Shown here: one piece after another, positions 45,575 through 54,058 of the stretch
Position numbering within the stretch: position 1 is the first letter of the stretch
How the letters are laid out: every line of letters begins with the position of its first letter
Program-made: the position numbers and the translations under genes
The notes under the pieces: generated by a model
The model's input: only the letters and a program-made list of their open reading frames with translations
What the model was told of the DNA's origin: nothing
Databases searched by the model: none
Assembly: GCA_964489955.1 (NCBI GenBank)
Contig: CAZBAV010000003.1
Coordinates: 69,936-133,935, forward strand
DNA length: 64,000 bases
Reading direction: 5' to 3'
DNA from: Leadbetterella sp964489955
Lineage (GTDB): Bacteria > Bacteroidota > Bacteroidia > Cytophagales > Spirosomataceae

Positions 45575-46528
45575 TTATTTTAAAAAAACTGTTGCATTGG
45601 TAAGCCATTTGTCAGAGCCATTTGTAGGTACTATCTTCACTTCATAAATAGCCTCTTCTATTTGGTATTCAGGGTAGGCTGCCGTAATGTTTGCGTATCG
45701 GGTAAGCTGCTTTACTGCTGTTATTTTTCCTTCTGCAGTTTGCTTCAAATATGGGAGTTCCAGACTTAGTGTTTTTCCTTTTTCATATTGTCCAATGGCA
45801 TGCTCAGGAACCGTAAAACGGAAGTAAACACTATTAGGAATATAGCCATTAAACAAGGAGAACCCTGCTGTAGCCAACTCGCCAGCATGCAGACTGATGG
45901 TTTCTACCAGCATATCGGTGGTGGCGATGATGTATCTTTCAGACAAAACTACCTGTACTTCTTGCAAAGCACCCAAAGCCTGGTCGGCCTGGCCTTGAGC
46001 CGCTAGCTTGGTTTCGTACCGTACTCCGATTTCGGCTTCATTAAGTTCGGCTTTCGCGGCATCTAGCTGAGCCTTTGCACCTTGGTATTTAGCCATAATT
46101 TCGTCATAAGACTGAGGAGAAATCATACTATCTGCAGCCATAGCTCTAGCACGGTTATACGATTTTTCGGCAAAGGTAAATTGCTCTTCCAGCCCTGATT
46201 TTTTAGCTCTCAATTGTTTCAATTGGTTGGCTGTAGCTCCGTTTTGCGTCAACGTTTTTTGAGCTTGCGTAGCTTTTACTGCACCCTGCACCTGAGATAA
46301 TTTGGCATTGGCTTCCGGTACATCCAAAACCGCCAGCGTGTCTCCTTTATGTACCAGATCACCTTCTTCTACATTTATTTGAAGAATGCGGCCCGTAACT
46401 TTCGGAGCAAATGCTATTACATCACGTTTTACTTTTCCTTCCACTCTTTGCTCTGTGGACTTGTCAGAACAGCTGATTAGGCCTGCCAATAAAACGATTG
46501 ACGAAGAGATTTTTATGAGACTTTTCAT
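45575..46528 (-). CDS. HlyD/EmrA-type periplasmic adaptor, lipoprotein
   Basis: A 317-residue protein. SIVLLAGLISCSDKS is a lipobox signal, so the adaptor is lipid-anchored. The biotinyl-lipoyl-like segment (VTGRILQINVEEGDLVHKGDTLAVLD) is followed by an alpha-hairpin coiled coil (residues about 75-180) and beta-barrel segments (AIGQYEKGKTLSLELPYLKQTAEGKITAV). It bridges the ABC-2 permease and the TolC-like channel encoded on either side, about 80 bp from each. Confidence 0.88.
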   Translation of the reverse strand: MKSLIKISSSIVLLAGLISCSDKSTEQRVEGKVKRDVIAFAPKVTGRILQINVEEGDLVHKGDTLAVLDVPEANAKLSQVQGAVKATQAQKTLTQNGATANQLKQLRAKKSGLEEQFTFAEKSYNRARAMAADSMISPQSYDEIMAKYQGAKAQLDAAKAELNEAEIGVRYETKLAAQGQADQALGALQEVQVVLSERYIIATTDMLVETISLHAGELATAGFSLFNGYIPNSVYFRFTVPEHAIGQYEKGKTLSLELPYLKQTAEGKITAVKQLTRYANITAAYPEYQIEEAIYEVKIVPTNGSDKWLTNATVFLK

Positions 46529-46606
46529 TGTAGTAATATTTGTATTCAGCGTTGTCTGATGGAGCGGAGCCGAAGCTTAACCCAAATTGTCAACACCTAA
46601 TAGTTT

Positions 46607-47998
46607 TTAAAGATTAATATTTTGACTGTTAAGAGAACCCGTAGCTTTTAATAAGGCAAAGGCCGTTCTTCTTTGGTTAAAAACCGCTTGCTGGTACTCC
46701 AGAGAAGCCGATAGAAAATCGTTTTCTGCATCTATTAATTCTGAAGATTTCAATAAGCCCGTTTTAAATTCTTTTGAAGCTTGACCTAAAGCTTCTTCTG
46801 CTACCTCCATCTGGGTTTTCTTAGCCGAAATCTCATTGTCCGCATTGTTTAGATCCGTTTGTGCTTTCACTAGATTTAGCTCTAAAAGCTCCTTCGCTTC
46901 GTCTTTTTCCAATTCCGCTATTCTCACTTCTACTTTTGCTTTCTGTATTTCTCTTTTGCCTTTCCAGCCGTCAAAAATCTCCCACTTAAAACCTACTCCA
47001 ATCCTAAAGTCGGGTTGTAAAGCAATGTGATTTGTATACAGTGTGTTGTGACCCAGATTATATGGAAGCTCCGTCTTTCCCTTAAGTTTTGCATCAAAAA
47101 GGTTCATGTAACCTAAACTTGTAGAAGCCATCACCTTAGGTTTCCACCAGGTTTTAGCAGCCAATACCTGATGCTGGTTGGCTTTTATTACATACTCAAG
47201 AGCCAGTAGTTCTGGCCTGTTTTCTACCGAGTTTTGACTGCCCGCTGTAGCTATTACATTCAGATTACTTTTTATCAATTTCAATCTTTCAGGAGCAATT
47301 CCCGTATACATTTCCAACTGATGGATAAGCAGATTTTTCTGCCCTTCGTACGACTGTTTTTTGCTATTCAATTGGCTTTGAGCCACATCTAGTTTTTGCT
47401 TTTCATACTTTGTTATTAGTCCGTACTCCAAAGCCTTATCAGCCGTTTTTTTATGCAGGTCCAACCGTCTCTGACTGTCATCAAGGAGTAATTTCACCTG
47501 GTCTAATAAAGCCAGTTGGTCGTAGGCTTTTAGCACATCTTCGGTGATTTGCTGCCGGTCTTTTTCTACTATGGTTTTTTGAGCATTAATTTTATCATTC
47601 AAGGCCTTTTTCATAGCAGGAATCTTTCCGCCAGAATAGATTAGAGTGCTAACATCTAAACCTGCTTGAACCAGGTTGGCTTTGCTGGTAATTCCATTAT
47701 CAAGAGCGGGTAACTGATGGGCTCCATCTGAAAGATAAATTGTGGAGGCCTGAGTTCTTACATCAATATTCTGAGCCATGAATCCATATTTTCCAGACAC
47801 CTCCGCTGTAGGCAAATAGGCTTCTTTAAGTCGGTGCATATCAAGATTAGACACCTCAATATTCTGGTTAGCTATTTCTAACTTATGGCTTTTTTTCAGG
47901 GCACTTTCTATGAGCTCATTCACTGTGGGCGGAGTTTGCTGAGCTTCAGCTGAAATCCCTACCGCCAGGAATAGAACTGTGATTAATTTCTTTTGCAT
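46607..47998 (-). CDS. TolC family outer-membrane efflux protein
   Basis: A 463-residue protein with signal peptide MQKKLITVLFLAVGISAEAQ; the ATG at 47998 starts there, nine codons inside a longer frame. Two repeats of long coiled-coil helices and short beta strands (residues about 30-220 and 250-460) give the trimeric channel-tunnel fold, for example KKALNDKINAQKTIVEKDRQQI and KREIQKAKVEVRIAELEKDEAKE. It is the first gene of the exporter operon, about 500 bp downstream of the Crp/Fnr-type regulator gene on the same strand. Confidence 0.88.
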   Translation of the reverse strand: MQKKLITVLFLAVGISAEAQQTPPTVNELIESALKKSHKLEIANQNIEVSNLDMHRLKEAYLPTAEVSGKYGFMAQNIDVRTQASTIYLSDGAHQLPALDNGITSKANLVQAGLDVSTLIYSGGKIPAMKKALNDKINAQKTIVEKDRQQITEDVLKAYDQLALLDQVKLLLDDSQRRLDLHKKTADKALEYGLITKYEKQKLDVAQSQLNSKKQSYEGQKNLLIHQLEMYTGIAPERLKLIKSNLNVIATAGSQNSVENRPELLALEYVIKANQHQVLAAKTWWKPKVMASTSLGYMNLFDAKLKGKTELPYNLGHNTLYTNHIALQPDFRIGVGFKWEIFDGWKGKREIQKAKVEVRIAELEKDEAKELLELNLVKAQTDLNNADNEISAKKTQMEVAEEALGQASKEFKTGLLKSSELIDAENDFLSASLEYQQAVFNQRRTAFALLKATGSLNSQNINL

Positions 47999-48068
47999 TG
48001 TATTTTCTTTACGATTACGATGCAAAGTTCGGCAGGCTAAAATTCAGGATTTTTGATATATGTCAAAT

Positions 48069-48097
48069 AATGAGTGATGGGTGATTAGTGATGAATG
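48069..48097. repeat. Heptanucleotide repeat tract
   Basis: Successive 7-mers are AATGAGT, GATGGGT, GATTAGT and GATGAAT. It lies between tolC and the four-helix-bundle pseudogene. Confidence 0.5.
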
Positions 48098-48140
48098 TTA
48101 GATTCTTTGTATATTTACTCATTATCAACACTTCTTTAAC

Positions 48141-48479
48141 ATGGATTACAATGAACTTTTTCGGCAAAAAAGCAAGAGCCTCGCTTTAGCCGTAATATCC
48201 TCCTTTGCCATACTCTGACCATGTTTAAAACAAGTTATTCGTTCGGCTACTTCGGTGGCAGCAAATTATAGAGCGGTAGGTAGAGCCAGATCAGAAAAAG
48301 AAAGGTTTGCCAAACTTAGTATAGTTGTAGAAGAAGTCGATGAGACGCTGTTTTGGTTAGAAATTGTAGAGTCTTTAAAGCTACTCTCTCCCGAAAAAAT
48401 AAGTTACTTAAAAGCGTGCACAGAAGAAATATTAAAAGCCACTGCTGCTTACCGGAAAAAGCTTGGTTCAGGGTTGTAA
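48141..48479 (+). pseudogene. Broken four-helix-bundle protein (S23 / 23S rRNA-intervening-sequence family)
   Basis: An ATG at 48141 opens MDYNELFRQKSKSLALAVIS, which looks like the first helix of the family, but TGA at 48216 stops it after 25 codons. The same frame then continues with LKQVIRSATSVAANYRAVGRARS, KLSIVVEEVDETLFWLEIVE and a last helix, ending at 48479. The loop between helices 1 and 2 appears shortened by several residues compared with intact members as I recall them. So it is most likely a pseudogene with a nonsense codon and a small deletion. Initiation at an internal GTG (48255) would lack helix 1. Heptanucleotide tracts flank it on both sides. Confidence 0.75.
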
Positions 48480-48480
48480 A

Positions 48481-48519
48481 CTATCACCAATATGTATCAT
48501 TTATCGCCTATCACTCATC
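48481..48519. repeat. Heptanucleotide repeat tract
   Basis: Read on the minus strand the 7-mers are GATGAGT, GATAGGC, GATAAAT and GATACAT. It overlaps the last codons of the Crp/Fnr gene by a few bases and directly follows the pseudogene. Confidence 0.5.
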
Positions 48520-49078
48520 TTTTTCCTCTTATTCTGCTCAAGGTTTCTTGTGTAATACCCAAATAAGATGCTATGTGTCCAAGCGGAGCTCTTTGAAGAA
48601 TATTACCTTTAGTGTGTTCCAGAGTTTCGTAGCGTTGGTGAGCATTTTGGAATTGCAGAGCCACAATACGCTGGTTGGCTTGATAGAGAAAATGAGCTAG
48701 AATATGGCTTTTTATCTTTTCCACAATAGGAAATTCATCCAAAAGCCGATTTAGTCCATCCTGCGAAATATACCTGAGTTGAGCATCTTCCAGCAGTTCA
48801 ACGGTATACTGCGATTCCTCACGTTCCAGAAAACTTTTGCTGGGAGCCATGAAATTGCCTTCCACAAAAAACTCGTAAGTGATATCCTTTCCTGCCTCAT
48901 TGTAATAAAACATGCGAGCGAGGCCTTTCTCAATGAAAAAAATATGCTTAGCCACGTTTCCCATTTGAGATACAACTTCTCCCTTTGGTAAGGTTACAGA
49001 GTGAAACTCTCGCTGGATAGCCTGTAGGATGGGCTCGTTCAGGTCTACTATAGATGATATAGATTCTTCAAGCCGCAT
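48515..49078 (-). CDS. Crp/Fnr family transcriptional regulator
   Basis: A 187-residue protein with a cyclic-nucleotide-binding-type beta-roll (residues about 20-110; VTLPKGEVVSQMGNVAKHIFFIEKGLARMFY) and a C-terminal helix-turn-helix (APLGHIASYLGITQETLSRIRGKR). It lacks the N-terminal cysteines of FNR and the exact cAMP pocket of Crp, like many Bacteroidota members with unknown ligands. A TATATTTG -7 element lies on the minus strand at 49114-49107, and an inverted repeat TTGTT/AACAA sits beside it. It may regulate the TolC operon downstream; this is inferred from position. Confidence 0.85.
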   Translation of the reverse strand: MRLEESISSIVDLNEPILQAIQREFHSVTLPKGEVVSQMGNVAKHIFFIEKGLARMFYYNEAGKDITYEFFVEGNFMAPSKSFLEREESQYTVELLEDAQLRYISQDGLNRLLDEFPIVEKIKSHILAHFLYQANQRIVALQFQNAHQRYETLEHTKGNILQRAPLGHIASYLGITQETLSRIRGKR

Positions 49079-49170
49079 ATTCTATTAATGTATTGTTGTC
49101 CTATAACAAATATATGAACAAAAGTAGGCTTACTGTTTCCTTTTTCAAAAAGTGTCTCCGAATGAAAACA

Positions 49171-49202
49171 AAAAAGCTCCTTGATTTCTCAAGAAGCTTT
49201 TT
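49171..49202 (-). terminator. Terminator of the former tRNA-Phe gene
   Basis: AAAAAGCTCCTTG (49171-49183) and CAAGAAGCTTTTT (49190-49202) form a stem with one mismatch, A-rich on one side and T-rich on the other. It lies 1 bp beyond the CCA end of the tRNA fragment on the minus strand. Confidence 0.7.
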
Positions 49203-49203
49203 C

Positions 49204-49256
49204 TGGTGGTGATGGACGGAATCGAACCGCCGACACAAGGATTTTCAGTCCTTTGC
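49204..49256 (-). tRNA. 3' fragment of tRNA-Phe(GAA), attachment site of the integrated element
   Basis: Read on the minus strand it has the complete anticodon arm (AAGGA, CTGAAAA, TCCTT; anticodon GAA), variable loop, T arm (GGCGG TTCGATT CCGTC), the 3' acceptor strand CATCACC, discriminator A and CCA. The D arm and 5' acceptor strand are missing: beyond 49256 the sequence is unrelated. This is the displaced 3' end left when an element integrates in the gene. The intact, restored tRNA-Phe should be at the other end of the element, outside the window. Confidence 0.88.
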
Positions 49257-49330
49257 CTTATCTTTTCATAGAGAGCGAATTAGTATTTATATGTCTAATA
49301 ATAAGACTATTAAAAAATATTTGTATTTAA

Positions 49331-49350
49331 ATGGTTTCATATGAATCCAT
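49331..49350. promoter_or_regulatory. 20-bp near-perfect palindrome upstream of the integrase gene
   Basis: ATGG-T-TTCATATGAA-T-CCAT is symmetric except for one pair. It lies between the tRNA fragment and the integrase promoter and could be an Xis, Int or repressor site. Confidence 0.5.
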
Positions 49351-49394
49351 ATAAATCGGCAAAATGTTTACGAATTGTTTTCGAATTTTTATTG

Positions 49395-49402
49395 TACATT
49401 TG
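49395..49402 (+). promoter_or_regulatory. Integrase -7 promoter element
   Basis: TACATTTG is an exact TAnnTTTG match only 4 bp before the ATG at 49407, so the transcript may be leaderless. Two CGAATT direct repeats 11 bp apart lie just upstream (49371 and about 49382). Confidence 0.5.
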
Positions 49403-49406
49403 CCCT

Positions 49407-50615
49407 ATGACAACAATAAAAGCAGTTATCAAATCGGATAAAAAGCAGGACGGAACGCACCCAATTGCTATTAGAATTACTAAGGATAGAAGAACAAACT
49501 ACATCCAACTGGGGTATAGCACTCCAAAAGAACTTTGGGATTCCAATTCTGGTAGAGTAAAAAAGGGCTATCCCAATTCCGCAAGGATGAATAACTTAAT
49601 AGCGAAAAGAATTGCTGAGCTAGGCGAAAAAGCTTTAGAGCTTGAAACCACAAAAGATATAGTTACTGCCACCTCTATAAAGAAAAGTACGAAAAAAGGG
49701 ACTCCGCATATGATTTTAGAATATGCAGAGAAGTATCTTACGCTTTTAAAAAATTCAGGGAAGTATAATCAATATACAGCTGACAAACCGAGAGTAAAGC
49801 ACTTCAGAGAGTTCCTTAGGCAAGATATACCTTTACTACAAGTAGACACATCAACATTAGATTCTTTTAGAGCCTACGTTATAGGAAGTTTAAAACTTTC
49901 AGAGCGTTCGGCGGAAAATCATCTATCAATGGTGCGTTCCGTATTTAGTCTTGCAAAAAGAGAAGAAGCTATCAAACCAGAACAGACTCCGTTTGGAAAA
50001 GGAAAAGTTGTTATAAGGTTTCCTCAGACGGGTAAAACAGGACTCAATCTAAATGAAATTAAAAAACTTGAAGATATTCATTTACCTGAAAGACCTAATC
50101 ATTGCCGTAACCTGTGGCTTTTTTCCTTTTACTTTGCAGGAATGAGAATTTCAGACATCCTACGACTGAAATGGAATGACATTCAAGATGACCGATTAAT
50201 GTATGTCATGGGAAAGAATGGTAAGATAGGTTCGCTCAGAATTCCTAAAAAAGCAGAAAAAATACTAGATCAATATAGAGGTATTAAAGCTAGTAATCAT
50301 GATTTCGTTTTCCCTGAGCTTAAAGGTGTAGATATCTCAGATCAGTTTATTACCGAAAGAACAATTGCGTTTAAAACAAGTGCAATAGATAAATGTCTCA
50401 AAAAAGACGTAGCTCCTGTAGCAGAAATCACTAAGCGACTGACTATGCACATTGCCAGGCATTCTTTCGCTACTGAAGCAGGAGACAAAGTTCCTGTTCA
50501 AATGCTTCAAAAGCTATACCGTCACTCTAGTGTACTTACGACAATTGGATATCAATCTGCATTTGTGAATAAAGATGCTGATGAAGCATTAGAAAAGGTT
50601 TTAGGAGAAATATAA
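49407..50615 (+). CDS. Tyrosine-type site-specific integrase
   Basis: A 402-residue recombinase that integrates and excises the element. The N-terminal arm-binding domain (TTIKAVIKSDKKQDGTHPIAIRITKDRRT) is of the Bacteroidota phage/ICE type. A SAM-like core-binding domain covers about residues 100-205. The catalytic domain has Arg247 (FAGMRISDILRL), His348-x-x-Arg351 (HIARHSFAT), His373 and Tyr382 (RHSSVLTTIGY), so all key residues are present. The ATG at 49407 matches the arm-domain start; an in-frame ATG at 49341 gives an unlikely 22-residue extension. It lies about 150 bp from the attachment site. Confidence 0.92.
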   Translation: MTTIKAVIKSDKKQDGTHPIAIRITKDRRTNYIQLGYSTPKELWDSNSGRVKKGYPNSARMNNLIAKRIAELGEKALELETTKDIVTATSIKKSTKKGTPHMILEYAEKYLTLLKNSGKYNQYTADKPRVKHFREFLRQDIPLLQVDTSTLDSFRAYVIGSLKLSERSAENHLSMVRSVFSLAKREEAIKPEQTPFGKGKVVIRFPQTGKTGLNLNEIKKLEDIHLPERPNHCRNLWLFSFYFAGMRISDILRLKWNDIQDDRLMYVMGKNGKIGSLRIPKKAEKILDQYRGIKASNHDFVFPELKGVDISDQFITERTIAFKTSAIDKCLKKDVAPVAEITKRLTMHIARHSFATEAGDKVPVQMLQKLYRHSSVLTTIGYQSAFVNKDADEALEKVLGEI

Positions 50616-50616
50616 A

Positions 50617-50663
50617 TTATTCAACTTTTCTCTATTTGGGCCTAATTCTCTATTTTTGAATAA
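50617..50663 (+). promoter_or_regulatory. Repeat-rich promoter region of the excisionase-like gene
   Basis: TTATTCAA (50617-50624) and TTGAATAA (50656-50663) are inverted. TTCTCTATTT occurs twice, 18 bp apart (50628 and 50646). TATTTTTG (50651-50658) is an exact -7 match 19 bp before the next start codon. Autoregulation is possible. Confidence 0.45.
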
Positions 50664-50677
50664 AATGTAAAGCATAT

Positions 50678-50947
50678 ATGAATGTCATTTGCCTTGAAGA
50701 TAAGGCTCTCTATTCCTTAGTAGACAAAGTTGTTGAACAAATAAAAGCAAAACATAATGTTACTTCTGACCGATGGATTTCTGGTGATGAAGCGATGCAA
50801 AAATTGAGAGTTACAAGTAAGACAACGCTACAAAAATTGAGGGATGAAGGAAAAATCAGATTTTCTCAGCCTGAGAAAAAGATTATCCTATACGATAGTT
50901 TATCAATCGATAGCTATCTTGAAAAACATGTACGTGAAACGTTTTAA
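50678..50947 (+). CDS. Helix-turn-helix protein, excisionase-like
   Basis: An 89-residue protein of the MerR-like/excisionase fold (HTH_17 type): WISGDEAMQKLRVTSKTTLQKLRDEGKIRFSQPEKKIILYDSLSIDSYL has the helix-turn-helix and wing with the typical (F/Y)-x-x-S-x-(K/R)-hydrophobic-Y ending. In Bacteroidota such genes next to integrases control excision direction. Direct proof is lacking. Confidence 0.75.
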   Translation: MNVICLEDKALYSLVDKVVEQIKAKHNVTSDRWISGDEAMQKLRVTSKTTLQKLRDEGKIRFSQPEKKIILYDSLSIDSYLEKHVRETF

Positions 50948-50959
50948 TCTTAAGCACTA

Positions 50960-51226
50960 ATGGAAGAAGAAAAAGTCGATCCCGCATATCAGAAGGGATA
51001 CAACAATGGCTACTATATGTCGGAACACGAACCTGATTTAGCCAAGCAAATAAGCCAAATTGAAAATGCCTCCGCTCATCTTGACGGTTTTAAGGCCGGA
51101 CGCACTGAGTACTTCAGAGAACAAGTGAAAGACTTTAACAAATCGTGGACTAAAGATTTCACAGTCAATGAGCAGGATATGACTCAGGATAAAGATATGG
51201 ACATTGACTTAGAGCCTGAACCCTAA
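50960..51226 (+). CDS. Small acidic protein of unknown function
   Basis: An 88-residue acidic protein. Aromatic/glycine turns (YQKGYNNGYYMSEHEPDLAKQI, LDGFKAGRTEYFREQ) form two similar short motifs of the type GxxxGY / GFKxG, as seen in small proteins of mobile elements; the acidic tail ends DLEPEP. I recognise no family. It starts 13 bp after the excisionase-like gene, so it belongs to the same unit. Its last 4 bp overlap the convergent gene at 51223. Confidence 0.55.
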   Translation: MEEEKVDPAYQKGYNNGYYMSEHEPDLAKQISQIENASAHLDGFKAGRTEYFREQVKDFNKSWTKDFTVNEQDMTQDKDMDIDLEPEP

Positions 51227-52341
51227 CGGATTAACCGGCTAGCAATAGGAACTATACCTTTAATGAACCATTTTTCATCTACCCTGATACACTCCACATT
51301 CAATAGCCGTGGTACTGTGATACTTCTTTCATCGGGTAGTAACTGGTTTATGATATCGGGATTTTGACCTCCCTTGTACCAAATATACTCGCTTACCGAC
51401 GGGTCAAAAAGTTTATACAGCTCTACTTTCTCTACGTTTTTCAAATCTGTAGACTTGGACTTCTCTACCAGATTATTTGCTATTGAAACCAAGACATCTA
51501 TATTTTCAATTTTTATTTTATCAATCCCCACCAAGTCATATGATGTATGCGTCCTAATCGAATCTAGGTAAAAGACGTTACAACTAGCCAAATCCCCATG
51601 TATTTTAATATCCCAAATATGCAGGTCCTTTATATATTCAGTATTCGTATAGCCAATATTAAAACCGTCAAAACCGTCAGCATACTTCTTTTTAAAAGAA
51701 TCAGATAACAAGTCCCACCCCTTAGAACGTAATTTTTCGTGTGCAACATACCGGTAAAAATCATTTACGAGTTTAATAATCTCGTAATTCATACCGCTAC
51801 TTTGCGAATATTCCGCAGGCTCAGTAATTGTATTATTGTTAAGGAGTACCTCATTACGTCTTTGCTGGGAATGCAAAATTATATCTCGCTTAAAATCAAC
51901 AACTCGATATTTGGGATTTTTACTGAGATATTTTGGGAAGTGCTTTTCTAGGAATAACTGAAAATATGCAGGGGCTACAAGTTCTGGTGTAAGTTCTAAA
52001 TCCCCTTGCAAATTTCCTTCTAACTCTAAGTCCAGAAACTTAATACTTTCAATTAGTACATCGTCATTTATATCTAAAACACCATCAACTGCTCTCTCTG
52101 TATTATAGTCCGTTAAATAGCGATAATAGATTTTAGTATCTAATGATTCCTTATTATTTACTTTATAAATGAGATAGACATCTTTCCCATTCTCTTTTCT
52201 TGTTAGCTCCCAAAGTTTAGGTGAATACCTCTGCATTTCCTTCCCATTAGCATTCCACTCCTCTTCTTCTAAGACTTTTTCAATATAAGCATCAAATAAA
52301 ACATAGTAGAATTTATCATATGCGAGCTTCTCAATTTTCAT
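51223..52341 (-). CDS. Unknown 372-residue protein, likely element cargo
   Basis: A soluble protein of 372 residues without signal peptide or membrane segments. It is rich in Asp/Glu, Lys and Tyr, and the DNA is AT-rich. I recognise no domain or catalytic motif. It is the only gene on the opposite strand within the mobility block, between the excisionase-like operon and the coupling-protein gene, a usual position for cargo such as defence or adaptation genes. Its end overlaps the preceding gene by 4 bp. Confidence 0.6.
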   Translation of the reverse strand: MKIEKLAYDKFYYVLFDAYIEKVLEEEEWNANGKEMQRYSPKLWELTRKENGKDVYLIYKVNNKESLDTKIYYRYLTDYNTERAVDGVLDINDDVLIESIKFLDLELEGNLQGDLELTPELVAPAYFQLFLEKHFPKYLSKNPKYRVVDFKRDIILHSQQRRNEVLLNNNTITEPAEYSQSSGMNYEIIKLVNDFYRYVAHEKLRSKGWDLLSDSFKKKYADGFDGFNIGYTNTEYIKDLHIWDIKIHGDLASCNVFYLDSIRTHTSYDLVGIDKIKIENIDVLVSIANNLVEKSKSTDLKNVEKVELYKLFDPSVSEYIWYKGGQNPDIINQLLPDERSITVPRLLNVECIRVDEKWFIKGIVPIASRLIR

Positions 52342-52486
52342 GGCGGGGTAAAATTACATTTAATACATTTTATCCTCAATATACATTTCCATACTGGAAA
52401 TACCATGAAATATCGTACCCAAAACTTCCACGTAATATTGCGATTGCAAAGGCTATAAACGTATTCTAATCATTAAAACACTAACA

Positions 52487-54031
52487 ATGAAAACTTTTGA
52501 GTTAGACAGTCCCATCATACAGTTTGGAAAAAAAGACGGTATCAGTAATTGGACAATTCGTCATGCAGTCGAAGGTACACAAATCTTCGGCGGTATAGGT
52601 AGCGGAAAAACAAGTGGTTCAGGTAAAAAAATTGCAACCGAATTTCTTAAGAATGGATTTGGTGGTCTTGTCCTGACTGCCAAACCTGATGAAAAAGATT
52701 TATGGGTCGATTATTGTCTCAAAACAGGTCGTATTGATGATCTGATAATTGTTGAACCCAATGGCAAGTATCGTTTCAACTTTCTTGACTATGAAGCTGT
52801 AAATTCTCCCAAGGGACAAGCAAATACTGAAAATATTGTATCCGTATTAAAAACGGTTATTCAAGCCGCTCAAGAACAACAAGGGCATAGCGACGACAGT
52901 TTTTGGGATTCAGCACTGGATATGCTTCTTTTTAACACCATCGATCTTTGTCTTTTGGCATATGGATCTGTTTCCATCGACAGACTTTATGATATTGCCC
53001 AAAGCATACCCAATAAAGGACAAAAAGTAGTCACTAGGCAAGAAGAGTTAGACGCCCTCCGAAGTGAGGAACGTTCGCAAGGGAAATCGCAAAGAGAACT
53101 TACTGCATTCGAAAATGCAATGGTTAAAGCCCATCAGAAGATTTTACAAAAAATTACAGACTGGGAAAACAGCCAAGACCCCGAAGATGTTTTAAAAACG
53201 TACAAAAGTGTAAATTACAGAGATTGGTTAAATGACAATTTCCCAGAAGCACGTTTATTCAATTATGTCAGCCAATTCTTTCTCGAAAATTACACTCATT
53301 TAAGTGAAAAAACACGATCAATTGTTGACTTTCTTGTTTCTAGTTTTTTGTATCGCCTTTTGCGAGAACCTGTGTACTCCTTGTTTTGTAAAGGCAAGTC
53401 CAATTTTACACCCGAGGACTGCCTCAATGGAAAGATAATTCTGATTAACCTTCCTGTAAAAACCTATTTCAAAGTAGGACGGGATTGTCAGATTCTTTTC
53501 AAATATATCTGGCAAAGAGCCATGGAAAAAAGAAATGTCAGCCAGAATAGAAGACCTGTTTTTCTGTGGGCTGATGAAGCCCAGAACTTCCTTCATGAGC
53601 ACGATGCCGTTTATCAAGCGACTGCACGATCCAGTATAATTTCGACAGTTTATATTACTCAGAATTTAGCGAACTATCACGCCTCTATGGGCGGAAACAA
53701 ATCTGAGTACCGTGTAAAAAGCCTTCTGGGAACACTGGCTACAAAAATATTTCATGCCAATGCTGATATAGAAACCAATCAGTACGCATCAGACCTATGT
53801 GGTCAGGTTTATTATGAAGATGTTCAGGATGGCGTTTCAATAGCCAAAGATTTTTCTCGCTCCCGTAATCGCTCCCTAATCTTAGAACAAGCAATACGTC
53901 CTGAGGAATTTGTCAATCTTCGCACAGGTGGGCAACTAAACAACCACACTGTAGGAGCAGTTATGCACAAACAAGGGGATTCACTGTTCAACGGAAGGAA
54001 CTTCAATCGGGTTTTATTTTCTCAAAAATAG
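52487..54031 (+). CDS. VirD4/TraG-type conjugative coupling ATPase
   Basis: A 514-residue ATPase that links the relaxosome to a type IV secretion channel. Walker A GGIGSGKTSG is near residue 35, and Walker B is in VFLWADEAQNF near residue 360. TARSSIISTVYITQN and the C-terminal RPEEFVNLRTGGQ are typical of TraG/TraD proteins. Unusually the Walker A is very close to the N-terminus and no membrane helices precede it; the membrane protein encoded 27 bp downstream may supply the anchor. Confidence 0.85.
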   Translation: MKTFELDSPIIQFGKKDGISNWTIRHAVEGTQIFGGIGSGKTSGSGKKIATEFLKNGFGGLVLTAKPDEKDLWVDYCLKTGRIDDLIIVEPNGKYRFNFLDYEAVNSPKGQANTENIVSVLKTVIQAAQEQQGHSDDSFWDSALDMLLFNTIDLCLLAYGSVSIDRLYDIAQSIPNKGQKVVTRQEELDALRSEERSQGKSQRELTAFENAMVKAHQKILQKITDWENSQDPEDVLKTYKSVNYRDWLNDNFPEARLFNYVSQFFLENYTHLSEKTRSIVDFLVSSFLYRLLREPVYSLFCKGKSNFTPEDCLNGKIILINLPVKTYFKVGRDCQILFKYIWQRAMEKRNVSQNRRPVFLWADEAQNFLHEHDAVYQATARSSIISTVYITQNLANYHASMGGNKSEYRVKSLLGTLATKIFHANADIETNQYASDLCGQVYYEDVQDGVSIAKDFSRSRNRSLILEQAIRPEEFVNLRTGGQLNNHTVGAVMHKQGDSLFNGRNFNRVLFSQK

Positions 54032-54058
54032 TTTTTATCAAATTTAAATTTTCAAACC

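Noticed and set aside
48255..48479. A 74-codon open frame that could be called as a small gene
   Set aside because: It is the in-frame continuation of the interrupted four-helix-bundle gene that starts at 48141 and lacks the first helix, so it is treated as part of a pseudogene.
49204..49256. A functional tRNA gene
   Set aside because: The D arm and the 5' acceptor strand are missing; only the 3' part is present.
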